NCBI GenBank assembly: GCA_949126835.1
Contig: OX421494.1
Location: 4,533,201-4,597,200 of the forward strand
Direction: 5' to 3'
From: Anisus vortex
Taxonomy: Eukaryota > Mollusca > Gastropoda > Planorbidae
DNA length: 64,000 bases
In this document: positions 44,201 to 53,281 of the stretch, one piece after another
Layout of the letters: every line of letters starts with the position of its first letter
Position numbering within the stretch: the first letter of the stretch is position 1
Notes under the pieces: generated by a model
The model's database searches: none
What the model was told of the DNA's origin: nothing
Seen by the model: only the letters and a program-made list of their open reading frames with translations
Program-made: the position numbers and the translations under genes

Positions 44201-46712
44201 ATGTAATAAAATGGAAATGTCTTAATATAATTATCAAATCAATTAACTCATTAATATAATAATTATTTTGGGAAAGGCAATATCTACACCCACTAAAAGG
44301 AATTAATGGACACTCATTAGCTTCTCCCAACGACATCGTAAAGACCAAGTGAAGAGCTTTTTATTGAAATTGAGTTAACATTTGATTTTGATAAAGTAAA
44401 TAGTGTATTCAGTATCTGAATGTAAATACAATCATTTATACAAAGTAACAAAGATAACTTGTAAGGAAAAATTAAATCTCGTATCAGTTTTAGATGTTTA
44501 ATTTCCAGCAACTAGGAAAGTGACGTCAGAGAAAGGATTTCAACTAGGAAAAATGAATATTGTCACGTGTTTTGAATCTATTGCCACGAGTTTTGAATCT
44601 TTTTCCCTTTCTTATTTTTAGCCAAATGGACAAGTCTTAACGTGTATGCATGCATAAAAGGTCACGTGCAAAACATTTCCGTTCTTATTCGATAATTTTT
44701 TTTCGAAACAATGTCTGTGTGCTGGGTTACTGGTTGTGCTCAAATTTGTTGGGTATTAAATATTATTTAATTTCCAAAAGATGTTTACAAAACAAAACAA
44801 TATATTGTGATAGTCAGAAGTGAAAAATCACCTTTTTATAATATCAAACGAATTGCTCAATGCAAAGGAATTTTTGTTATTCGTTTTTATGAACATACGC
44901 ATTTTGTTTTTTAATAACCAAGAAAACGCAACTCTTGACTAATTTATTTTGTAAACAAATAAACATTTTACCTCACGCGATTAACACTTGAGTATTAATT
45001 ATCGCCTACTCACTTTTGATGTTAAAAACGGATTCCTCATAGACTAGAACTGGCCGTCGAGGTTGAAATCAATTGTCAAACACCAGCAAAAGTATGCTTT
45101 TTTGTTATTAGTTTAAAAATAGAACAGGAAGTTCACGAACATCCGGGTTCAAAAGTTCACGCTTCATTAAGACTTGTCAATGGTTAAGTATAGATTGATA
45201 GCGTCGAGTTTTGTTTATTTATTTCCTTTCTCAAACATCACTGCCGTATGAGGCTATACCCAATCTTCCAAATATATATATACATATATATATATATATA
45301 CTAAAGTATCACAATGCATATAGTTAGAGTGTTTGCATTTACAATATATGTTTATCAAAATGCTAATTGATGTTGTCCTCAATTGATGTTGTGTGACAAA
45401 ATGTGGAGGGGCTGATATTGGTTGAGAAGATGGAGCAAAAATTTTTTATTAGCTCTTCCGGTGTGACTTTGCTGTTATCGACGGGATATGCGCCTTATAA
45501 GCATCATTATTATCATTTCATTTTCTCTTCATACAGGGAGACATGCCAGATTGGGCGTTTTTAAGACTCCAGTAAGGTTCCAAATTCTCAAAAATTCAAA
45601 GCGTAGACCGCAGGAAGAAATTTGGATTGGTCTTGATGACAGAAAAACTGAGGGTACCTTCAGGTGGCACGATGGCACTGTTCTTCAAAAACAAAATTAC
45701 ACTCAATATTTTATACTAGGTGATGTAAAATAGAAATGTTTTGTGAATTTAAATGTTTTGGTTAATACGAATGTTACAAAATTCTAGCCTTTACCAGGGT
45801 TTGAACCCAGGACTTATAAGCTAGCAGCATCTATCGCTATACATTGTTACTATCTTAATGATTCTTGTTGTTACTATTATGCCCATAATTTTGATTATTT
45901 CTTGTTGAAATTGCAAATTTCGGTAAATATGGATTTAGGATTTTTAATTATATTTTTTTCACAATTTATGACGTGCATTTAAAATTTGTATTGAGCGCAT
46001 TTATAAAACCTTTTCAAAATGAAATAATGGGCTATACAATTTAGTGAAGATTTTAATAATTGGAACTCTTGCTCTATTTTTTTTACTGCTTAATTGTTGC
46101 AAATAACGCTGTCCTAAACGTTGCCTAAAACTTTCGTTTTTAATCTTGAGTCCTTAAGTTATTTATTATTACATTCATATCGAATTTATAAACCAGAAGT
46201 TCGTGTGTGATTGGATATTCCGAAACAGAAGGTTTCAAGTTTTCAAAAAGCAGAAAAATCATTTAATTTGAGACGAACGAAAAAAAAACCCACAACATCG
46301 GAAGGCTTAATGCAAAACAAAAATATATTTAAACGATTTATAGAAGAAATATTTTTATTAAGGCAAAAGTGGAGAAAGTTGACTGCTGGGGTGTCCATTC
46401 GCTCCCCCACAACGACCACAACGGTCATGGGATTGATGATGATTGATGTTCAGTATTTGTAATAACAAGTCCATATAAATTGTGGTTTTGATTATTGGGG
46501 GAATACCGTGGAATAGTTTTGTTTTTAGTTTTTTTGCTATTGTTCCTATTAATGAAAACTTTTTCTATGTATCTGTCCACATGTTAACTTACAAAGGCGA
46601 ACCTAACAATGCAGAAAATGTTGAGGACTGTGCTTATTTTCACAAAGACCGTTATTTGTTAAATGACTTGTATTGTACACAAATGCTCCATTATGTTTGT
46701 GAACTTATTTAG
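32210..46712 (+). CDS. Secreted C-type lectin (single CTLD), copy 2, four exons
   Basis: Proposed exons: 32210-32258 (signal peptide MKFLSFVLVIYLICLF, donor GTAAGT), 42094-42252, 45537-45719 and 46597-46712 (stop TAG). All junctions are phase 1, giving a 168-residue protein. CTLD landmarks: KMCLFWSRSM and KDC (exon 2), EIWIGLDD and RWHDGT (exon 3), EPNN, VEDCAYF, LNDLYC and HYVCEL (exon 4). EPN with LND in place of WND suggests a calcium-dependent mannose-type site with one altered ligand. Linking exon 1 to the others over a 9.8 kb intron is inference from phase, strand and the secreted nature of the family; exons 2-4 are well supported by conservation with copy 1. The long intron is filled with transposons. 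Alternative exon 2 acceptor: after TTCAG at 42098, but that breaks phase. Confidence 0.75.
32320..32385 (-). repeat. SINE/LINE tail with (TAAGA)n
   Basis: AAGATAAGATAAGATTTATT followed by TTTGATCCAAACAAATGG. The reverse-complement type occurs at 36725-36775 (AAATTTCCATTTATTTGGATC ... CTTATCTTATCTTA), showing dispersed copies in opposite orientation. This one lies in intron 1 of lectin copy 2. Confidence 0.55.
32570..32825 (-). pseudogene. LINE 3' fragment encoding a C2H2-like end, minus strand
   Basis: On the minus strand a frame encodes CSQCDRACTSRIGFF and ends with a GGATCGTCTCTCGAGACC segment. It is the same family as 36406-36654, which has CQRCDRACLSRIGLHRH followed by a TCGTCTTTCGAGAC segment. 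Confidence 0.6.
32986..33571. repeat. Minisatellite with a 35-bp unit, about 16-17 copies
   Basis: The unit begins CAGGCTATCTAAACATCATA and continues with CTTGACATACACAAA. Most copies are identical apart from a TTGAC/TGGAC alternation, so the array is recently homogenised. The last two units are interrupted by CAGGTAAGTAATTACTCC. It lies in the first intron of lectin copy 2. Confidence 0.95.
34638..34990. mobile_element. Nested MITE, 353 bp
   Basis: Ends CAGTGGCGTATTTAGG and CTTAAATACGGCCCTG, with an imperfect 8-bp duplication (GCAGCAAT and GTGGCAAT). The interior carries several copies of GGGCCCCCACA-like words. Probably hAT type. Confidence 0.75.
35144..35216 (-). mobile_element. 73-bp TTAA mini-MITE, copy 1
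   Basis: Flanked by TTAA (35140-35143 and 35217-35220), with ends CCCTGTCC and GTAAGGG. It matches 54109-54181 in opposite orientation at the same 73-bp length. CCC...GGG ends and TTAA targeting suggest a piggyBac-type MITE. Confidence 0.85.
35599..36243 (+). pseudogene. CR1-like LINE 3' end: RT C-terminus and (TTA)n tail
   Basis: An open frame to 36130 reads LDYCNSLLAGLP, LQRIQNCAARLV, LHWLPINNRISYKLA, PSAWNHLPLQLRQ and RLKTHLF, the conserved C-terminal region of many CR1/L2-like LINEs. The 3' UTR has GGGATATGCGCTATATAAGC and ends in (TTA)n. The upstream RT is missing, consistent with 5' truncation. The tail sequence recurs as a micro-insertion beside lectin exon 3 (45477-45514). Confidence 0.85.
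36406..36654 (+). pseudogene. LINE ORF C-terminal fragment with a C2H2-like finger
   Basis: 83 codons open to TAA, with HRNSWRGTLHTGINAAEGKL, AEAKRAAKKSRLP and a finger CQRCDRACLSRIGLHRHSQ ending in FC. It is followed by TCGTCTTTCGAGAC and an (ATG)n tail. It is 5' truncated and related to 32570-32825 on the other strand. Confidence 0.7.
37040..37260 (-). pseudogene. LINE ORF2 tail, minus strand
   Basis: Minus-strand frames contain LGHVSRMPQGRLP, DILYGTLASGQRP and LRFADVCKRD, the usual C-terminal block of a non-LTR ORF2, interrupted by stops. Confidence 0.6.
37408..39491 (+). mobile_element. hAT transposon with degenerate transposase
   Basis: Ends CAGCGGTTCCCAAAC and GTTTGGGAACCACTG, with target duplication CTCTAGAT (37400-37407) and CTCTAAAT (39492-39499). 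On the + strand between about 37930 and 38290 broken frames read LNRRLFSQLCNEYDAPNNAL, ALFGDKNELQTITYLVDI and RSFQMKVSFC. These resemble the C-terminal half of hAT transposases of the ZBED5/GTF2IRD2 kind. Several stops and shifts make it non-functional. Confidence 0.85.
39500..39731 (-). pseudogene. Transposase-type helix-turn-helix (DUF4817-like) fragment, minus strand
   Basis: The frame begins MEERVKIVEAYLELKSVTNT and has RLTIRRLLQKFRVTRRV and NDRPRSTRTAIN, the pattern of the DUF4817 helix-turn-helix found in mariner/IS630-related transposase-like proteins. It stops where the hAT (37408-39491) is inserted; the piece beyond the hAT is too degraded to assign. Confidence 0.7.
39868..41225. mobile_element. 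Element bounded by 30-bp inverted repeats inside TA-rich sequence
   Basis: The left TATATATGAAGACTCCACTG and the complement of the right end share about 26 of 30 positions, continuing into GAACGCAC. Flanks are (TA)n, so a TA duplication as in Tc1/mariner elements cannot be proven. The interior is non-coding. Its right end touches the boundary of block A2. Confidence 0.65.
42754..43315 (+). mobile_element. Solo LTR, 562 bp
   Basis: Begins TGTGGATATTGCCTTTCCCC and ends GCACTAACA, with a 5-bp duplication GAAAC (42749-42753 and 43316-43320). Block A1 is uninterrupted at about 1616. It contains AATAAA-type signals and no coding. The internal region is absent, as expected for a solo LTR of an unknown family. 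Confidence 0.8.
43752..44288 (-). mobile_element. Solo LTR, 537 bp, opposite orientation
   Basis: The reverse complement begins TGTAGATATTGCCTTTCCCA and ends GGCACTAACA. The duplication CCCAC lies at 43747-43751 and 44289-44293. Termini match 42754-43315 but the interior has diverged. Block A1 is uninterrupted near 1995. The pair lies 0.4 kb apart as inverted copies. Confidence 0.8.
44628..45181 (+). mobile_element. TIR element carrying a THAP-like fragment (possible P-element relative)
   Basis: Ends ACAAGTCTTAACG and the complement of ACAAGTCTTAATG, flanked by AATGG-type repeats. Block A1 is continuous at about 2376. From 44711 a frame reads MSVCWVTGCAQ and, after a stop, FPKDVY and IVIVRS, the layout of an N-terminal THAP zinc finger as in P-element transposases. 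The rest of a transposase is missing. Confidence 0.55.
45477..45514 (+). repeat. 38-bp LINE-tail micro-insertion before lectin exon 3
   Basis: Contains GGGATATGCGCCTTATAAGC and then an ATTATTATC tail, matching the 3' end of the CR1-like LINE at about 36200-36243. Copy 1 lacks it at about 2981. It ends 22 bp before the exon 3 AG, inside the region used for the polypyrimidine tract and branch point. Confidence 0.75.
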
Positions 46713-46868
46713 AAGTTATACATATAAATGTGAACTCTAAATAATTAAAACAATCTTTAACAAAACTTCATGAAATCAACTGGTAGTGTTGTCTCATTTA
46801 AATAATCTCCGTTTTCTATATCAGCTTCTCTTAGTTTTATTCATTATCTCGAGGTCGTCTGCTCGCTG

Positions 46869-47545
46869 TGACAGTGATAGGCAACCCACGGCACGCTTGC
46901 CACACGTGGCACGCAGAAAAATTTTCAGTGGCACACTAAAGACTCGTCTCTTCTATAAGAAACAATTTGGCTGTTGGCACGCTGAATGAATTAGAAATCC
47001 CACTTTGGCACACTATTGTGAAAAGGTTGCCGACCCCTGAACTATGATATCAATTAATGATGGGAAGAAAAAGACGGCCATCTTTGTCTGTCAAGAAATT
47101 ATTATCAATTCACCGTGAACGTATAAATTAAATAGCATGATTATACCACAAAATAGGTATAGAACAGAATACACAACCTCTAAATGTGCAGCTCGGCTTC
47201 CGCCATTTTCTTTTGACTCAAGGCAGTGGTCACCAGAGACGCTACTATAGTAAAATGAGAAATGCTTATTTATTACTGATATCTAGTCTTGGCAAGCTTA
47301 GGACTAAAGCAAGGCTACTAATTTTTTGTAATATGAGCTTACAATTTACCGTTATTTATAATTTACGGGGTCAGGAAAGCCTTGTAGTTTGACATGCTTA
47401 TTTCTTCGATAATCAATCGTTTTCGCATCATTGTTGCAGTTTATTACACAACAGTCTTTGTACCCTTTGCCTGAAACACTAGCTATGAGGGTTCGAACTA
47501 GTAGATTTGATGAAAAAGACATTGTAAATAAGCATAAATATATAG
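46869..47545. mobile_element. A2-specific insertion with hAT-like ends and a THAP remnant
   Basis: The segment absent from A1 opens with CAGTGATAGGCAACCC and, after about 165 bp, shows AGGTTGCCGACCCCTG, resembling a hAT pair but without a clear target duplication. On the minus strand at about 47360-47480 a frame reads DCCVINCNNDAKT and KLQGFPDPVNYK, a THAP-like zinc finger. The segment continues after the LTR element to about 54090. Confidence 0.5.
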
Positions 47546-48170
47546 TGTTACGAATATCGGTCATAAATGAATGACGTAGTAAGGCATTGACCTCTTAACA
47601 AGTGCGTATCAGAGTCCAAAGCGACCAAGGTTTGACCTTTATGCCCTGAGGGCAGTTTAAATAAAATAATTCGTTCAAATCCCGTGGAAATTGGGGGATA
47701 ATTCTGGATCGTAGTAATTATAGAGAAAGAGGTTAAAATGCGTATTAAGACCCTGTAGAATCTTCGATGATAGTTTTCTTTGTAAAGTTCCTACCTCCTT
47801 AAAGTTAGTTCAGTTTAAACGTTTGTAGAGTGAAGTCGCTATATTCATACATGTACATATAATGCCATTTTATTGATACTTATGTTGCCACCAGTTGATG
47901 AAGTTTATTGATCGTTTATATTGAGTCTACAATTTAAATAAAATTGTTTATTCAACAACTGGAGTTGTTTGATCTATCGTTGTTGAGAAAGGTGTTGAAG
48001 ATAATTATCACGAATATAACTACATTACTGCATAGACCTGTCAGTCAAGGAACCCCTAGCTTGGGCTACAGATTAGCAGAATCTAGAGACTTCTAATAAA
48101 GATACAACTATATTCATTGAATCCGATTTAACGAGTCGTAATAATAATCAACCTAAAGAGGTCCATAACA
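47546..48170 (+). repeat. 5' LTR of the 47.5 kb element
   Basis: Starts TGTTACGAATATCGG and ends GTCCATAACA; no difference from 53282-53906 was seen on direct reading. Confidence 0.95.
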
Positions 48171-48342
48171 GTTTGGGGTCTTCGTCCGATATAGTTGTAT
48201 AGTGAAGCATATATTCAAGTTGTGTTGTGTTGTGTGTTGGAGCCGTGACCTACTGAGCAAGCCTAAGAACGCTGAAATTATTCTTCCGATTGGAAAAACG
48301 TAAGTTGGAAATTTACCACTTTATAAATCTCTTAACTAAAGA

Positions 48343-51075
48343 ATGGAATTTATTGAAAATCCAGAAGAAGAAGTTTTGAAAACTTTATCAATAAAGAAGT
48401 TAAAAGAGATCGCTGAGATCTTGAAGATAGAAGTTACTGAAACTACACCATCCAGAACTGTGTTGACACAGCAGATAAAAGATGTGTTGATTGCGAGTGG
48501 CAAGTTGAAAGTAGAATCAAGCGCGGAGGGATATCAAGTTGAAGGTCAGATGTCTGAACAGTTGCGATTTCAACTAGAAATGAAACGGTTTGAGATGGAA
48601 CAAAAACGTTTGGAAATAGAAGAAAAACGTCTTGAGATGGAAGATAAGAAAAGTCAAAGAGAAAGTCAGGAAAGAATAGAGCTAGCGAAGATAGGAGCTA
48701 CTAAAAAAGAATCTCATAATGATGTAGAGATGGCCAGATGGAAAAAGCTAGTCCCTACCTACATTGATAAAGAAAGTGAAATAGCTAATTTCTTCCAGAC
48801 CTTTGAAATTTCTTGCAGAGATTTTAAGTTCCCAGAAGATAAATGGGGAATATTAGTCAGAACAGCTTTTACTCAGGGAAGGGCAAGAGATTGTGTTCTG
48901 TTGTTAAAAGAGGAGCATTTAAATGATTATGAAGTCATTAAAGACACTGTACTAAAAGCCTATAACCAAATACCGGAAAGTTATCGGAAAAGGTTCCGTC
49001 AGTACACAATGTCCCCTTACCAAACACACTTAGACTTCCTTAGAGCAGAAGAAAAGCTAATGGATCAGTGGATAAAATCCAGAAATATCTCCACATTAAA
49101 AGAAATGAAAGATATCATTCTCTTAGAGGATTTTATTAACAAAGTGAGGCCGGATATAAGAATGTATTTATCCGAGCGTGATATCACTGACCCACATAAG
49201 GCTGCTGATTTAGCTGAACAGTACACATTGTGTCATAGGACAGCTGATGGAAAGAATTTTAATCGGTCACAACGGCCAGCAGAAAACACACAACAACAAC
49301 ATCGTGAAAAAGAGCATTTTGTGAAACAAAATGATGTTAATAAAAAACCTGTCTACAAAAACGTCCAATGTACTTTTTGTAAAAGAACCGGACATAGCAT
49401 AGAAGACTGTTGGAGTATAAGGAAAGATAAAAGACCTAACAAAGTGGTCATGTGTGCCAGCCATGCACAAATACAGAATGTACAAGAAAGCGAAGATACA
49501 AACGAACTGAATTCGAAGAAAGATTCTTCTAAACCAGAAACACTGAGGGTGGATTTGCCTGAGAGCAAAAGTCAGAAGGTAGAGAAATCTACAACTGAAG
49601 ATAATGAGGATAAATATCCTGATTATAAATACAGAATGGCTACTATTGGATTAATTGTCCGAGTCCACAGAGACGAAAAAGTAGACCAAAGTATTTTTGA
49701 CTCGAACAAGAGTCTGAAATCATCGAAAGATGAAACAACACCCGTAAGTCATGGTCAAGGGAAGAATAAAATTGACACAGAGACCCTGTGCAGTTTTCAA
49801 CCGTTCATTAGTGAAGGTTGTGTGGCCTTACAAAAGGAAGGACCACTGAAGTCCGTAAAAATATTACGAGACACAGGAGCATCATTAACACTGCTGCTTA
49901 AAGATGTATTACCATTGAATGATAATACATTGACAGGACAGACTGTCCTATTGAGAGGTTTTGAATGGAAAGAAGAAATACCTCTACATAGGATATACCT
50001 CACATCTGACTTGGTGACAGGATATGTGACAGTTGGAGTAATATCAAAACTTCCTGTTGAGGGCATATCCGTTATCCTAGCAAATGATTTGGCGAAAGGG
50101 AGGGTGAGACCTGAACTGATTGTGAAGGAAAATCCAGACCCTAGTCCTATTGTGGAGACAGGAAAAGAAAAAGAACTTTATCCTGTAGGTGATGTCATAA
50201 AGGGTATGACACCACAGAAAAAGAAAGAAGAAACTATCTCACCAGAAAAGAAAAATAAAGAAGAAATTCTCCCACGAGAGAAGAAAGTGGAAGAAGGAGT
50301 GGAACTTGATACTACTATTTTCTCCATGATTGAAGATTGTCCGAAAGGAAATGAACAATCAAAGAAGTCATCACAAAATGAATTGATTGCTGAGCAGAAA
50401 GTAGACCCAGAGTTGCTACAGCTACATGAGAAAGCTGTCGACAAGGAAGAAACTCCTACTACTGATGTCTATGAACAGATAGACCACAGCATGAACAGAC
50501 AACAATGCAAACCTGCAGTTGCCGGTACAGATAAAGATTGGAGGAGCATCACTGAAGAAACGAGTGCGGAGAGCTGGACCGAAACTACCAAAAGCTATGG
50601 GTTACCACAATCCATACCGACAGATCGAAGGACCAACTTCGCCCCGGAACTCTTCAATCCAGTCCTAAGAAACTTATGCCTGGAGCAGGAGATGTCAACT
50701 GAATCCCATCCGGAAAGTCGAGGAGCCTATGGACCAATCTTTGGACCCACAGTCCAAGGACCACTCAAACTACTTCAAGAGGAATGGCAGACCGAATTGG
50801 ATCTCCTTGGGCTGAGCAAGTACCTAGATAAGTACATAAATTTTTTGTCTGACATAACTGTGTTTGTTAGAAAAAAATTGTACACTGCTCACATGCAGAT
50901 GCCATTGTTGTGTGATGAAAGAAAGGCAAAAATATTATATCATTTGAAAATGATAAAGCCTTACCTTCTGAAAACAATTGGAATAAGCTTGATGTTGTTA
51001 ACATTGTTACTCTTATTTGTAAAATTTATGCCTGGAGTACAGGATGAATTGAATGACAAATTCACTGATAGTTAG
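48343..51075 (+). CDS. gag: Fused gag-protease-integrase remnant-transmembrane polyprotein, 910 codons, intact
   Basis: From ATG 48343 (MEFIENPEEEVLKTLSIKK). Order: N-terminal helical region, a charged coiled coil (about residues 72-115), gag core, CCHC knuckle CTFCKRTGHSIEDC near residue 343, an acidic/Lys-rich spacer, a retropepsin-like domain with DTGAS near residue 510 (RDTGASLTLLLKDVLPL), and a Lys/Glu-rich spacer. Then comes a scrap of integrase core (about residues 753-800; GLPQSIPTDRRTNF, HPESRGAYG, FGPTVQGPLKLLQ) in which parts of the DDE core are skipped. The last 100 residues are unrelated to integrase and contain one hydrophobic helix (about 877-897) followed by a short polar tail. 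Homologous to 9085-11409 through the protease. No stop or shift despite lack of polymerase, consistent with use. The C-terminal part is unrecognised; I would not call it an envelope protein. Confidence 0.88.
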   Translation: MEFIENPEEEVLKTLSIKKLKEIAEILKIEVTETTPSRTVLTQQIKDVLIASGKLKVESSAEGYQVEGQMSEQLRFQLEMKRFEMEQKRLEIEEKRLEMEDKKSQRESQERIELAKIGATKKESHNDVEMARWKKLVPTYIDKESEIANFFQTFEISCRDFKFPEDKWGILVRTAFTQGRARDCVLLLKEEHLNDYEVIKDTVLKAYNQIPESYRKRFRQYTMSPYQTHLDFLRAEEKLMDQWIKSRNISTLKEMKDIILLEDFINKVRPDIRMYLSERDITDPHKAADLAEQYTLCHRTADGKNFNRSQRPAENTQQQHREKEHFVKQNDVNKKPVYKNVQCTFCKRTGHSIEDCWSIRKDKRPNKVVMCASHAQIQNVQESEDTNELNSKKDSSKPETLRVDLPESKSQKVEKSTTEDNEDKYPDYKYRMATIGLIVRVHRDEKVDQSIFDSNKSLKSSKDETTPVSHGQGKNKIDTETLCSFQPFISEGCVALQKEGPLKSVKILRDTGASLTLLLKDVLPLNDNTLTGQTVLLRGFEWKEEIPLHRIYLTSDLVTGYVTVGVISKLPVEGISVILANDLAKGRVRPELIVKENPDPSPIVETGKEKELYPVGDVIKGMTPQKKKEETISPEKKNKEEILPREKKVEEGVELDTTIFSMIEDCPKGNEQSKKSSQNELIAEQKVDPELLQLHEKAVDKEETPTTDVYEQIDHSMNRQQCKPAVAGTDKDWRSITEETSAESWTETTKSYGLPQSIPTDRRTNFAPELFNPVLRNLCLEQEMSTESHPESRGAYGPIFGPTVQGPLKLLQEEWQTELDLLGLSKYLDKYINFLSDITVFVRKKLYTAHMQMPLLCDERKAKILYHLKMIKPYLLKTIGISLMLLTLLLLFVKFMPGVQDELNDKFTDS

Positions 51076-52585
51076 TTACCAAACTTACTATTTTAAAACT
51101 AAATCCCTTACTTGTGAAGAAAAAGGAATGAGTAAAAGTATTGTTAGAGTAAATATCATTATAGTGTGATATTTCTAAACAAACTTGTTAGGTTGAGCAT
51201 TAAAAATAATTGCTATAAGAGAAAAAGATCAGTTTTATCCGCAGAATTGGTTTCTAAATCAGAGGACATTATAAATGTGGACTGATTATAAGATATGTTT
51301 GAGAATCTCTGGAAATGATAATTGAAACATTTGGCAGAGAGGATAATTTGATTGAAAAAGATGTAAATGGTTTTAAGAAAAGAGAATATTTCTATCACTA
51401 AAGTATTGAGAAATGTTTTATGATTGTACTATGGATTTATTTTATCATGTACTGTTGTTGAAAATATTGCACTGAGTCAAGATGCAAATTTCTTCTATGT
51501 GAAGTTATTCATTTATTATATTATCATTGAATGTATGATAATGAAGGGTAAAAATAGTTGCAGCAAGGCAGAACTATGACTAACAAGAATTCCAAGAAAT
51601 GTATTATATATGATTTTTCACTTTTAGGATACTGTTACATGAAAAGCAGATCAAAAGTAGAAACTAATAAAACTTATCCTTGTTTTGTATAAATTTAGGA
51701 TATGTGCCACTGATTTGACACTGCAAACCAGAATGATTGAGAATTTCATGGTTGAAAATTTATAATGTTGACACACCAATGTTCAACAAATGTATTATTA
51801 ATTAAGGATTTCATGTCAAGATTGTAAAACTAATCTATTTTTTTTTGTATTAGTTAAAATAGATTGAATGAATTGTACCGACAATCAAAAGATTGGGTAG
51901 ACCTGAACACTGTGAAGTAACAGAGGAACCTAGAATCTATGAATAAGGAATAAAACCTTTATGGAAAATGGAAAAGAGCAATGTACCCCACTGAAAAGAT
52001 TGGAAATGAAATGTTTTACCACACCAGTCAAACAAGCAGTTTGTTTTGTACATAAATTGTTACATTGATTTCGCTCTGAAAAAAATTAATAGTAGCCTAT
52101 GCTTAACTCTTTTCTACTTCAATAATATTGTATTTGAAATGTCTTTAATGTAATCTAAAGAAAATAATTACTTACTGTTTAGTAATAAGATTGTATGAAG
52201 ATGATAACTTGCTTTAATTGATAGTTAATTAAGTGAATTAACCAAATTGTTTTAAGTAAATCCATGATTGTCTGAATGTGTCAATTCAAAACTGCTACGA
52301 TGTGAACTCTTTTAAAAAGAAAATAATGACGTCGAAAGGTCATGGTAAAATGAAAGATTGAAATATTTTTAATGATTTTTGCTATAAACTATTTTAATTC
52401 GTGAACAGACTATGTTTAATGTTCTTAAAATAACATAAATGAATTTGACTTTGAGAAGATAATGGTTGTTAAATAATGCTCATTTAGTTACGATAACTAT
52501 TTAATCGCGTAGCAATATTTTTTTGACCTAGGCTGTGATGAGGTAAATTTGCATAGCGATGTCAACCTTGTTAAAATCAATTGAG

Positions 52586-52626
<41 letters not shown>

Positions 52627-53281
52627 CGGAATTGACCTCAATCTGTTGTCTCGCCACAGAAAGTTGTCTAATGTGTTAGTCAGCCTACAGGCTTAAAAAA
52701 ATACTGTCTACACGAGCAATAATGTTTGTAACGTGTAATTAGGTCAGGTCTAGTAGTATTTTTTTTGTTTTGTAACTGAGTTAGGCCTAGCATGTGTTCT
52801 ATTAGAGCGTTTGGTTTTTTTTCTCCTTATGAAAAAAATAAGTCGTGTCTGAATAGACCTTAAGTGATTTTTCTTTTGTTGTTTGATTACAAATGTAAAG
52901 GATATTAGTTTATAAATTAAATGAACGAGAGAGTTTTTATTAACGTGGAATGATAATGGAATGGAAAGTATTAGATTGTATAATGTTTAACCCTATGTAT
53001 TTTTCTTGTATCCAAGATTTAGATAAACAATTTAATTGTCCATTGTTTTGAATTAAAAATTTAATGATTGAATGACTATAGTTAAGCCATTTGATAAGAT
53101 GAATTTATATTGCATATATTATTATGTTATTGTTATCAGTTCGATTGAATTATTGGGATCGCCAATTGAACTGTATTGTTTTTCCCGGAATATTTTCTTT
53201 TATAATTATTCCTTAAAATTAACATTTTTCGTATGGTTAAAATGTAAAAGAAATAATTATAAAGCTTTAGAAGGGGGGGGA
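51076..53281 (+). other. Long 3' non-coding region of the 47.5 kb element
   Basis: 2.2 kb of AT-rich sequence without coding signal, with (GA)n at about 52588-52622 and the G-rich tract next to the 3' LTR. No RT or RNase H similarity was found in any frame. It may be what remains after replacement of pol, or captured sequence. Confidence 0.6.

Noticed and set aside
50800..51075. C-terminal transmembrane segment of the 910-codon frame as an envelope protein
   Set aside because: There is no signal peptide, cleavage site, fusion peptide-like segment or cysteine pattern; one hydrophobic helix is not enough.
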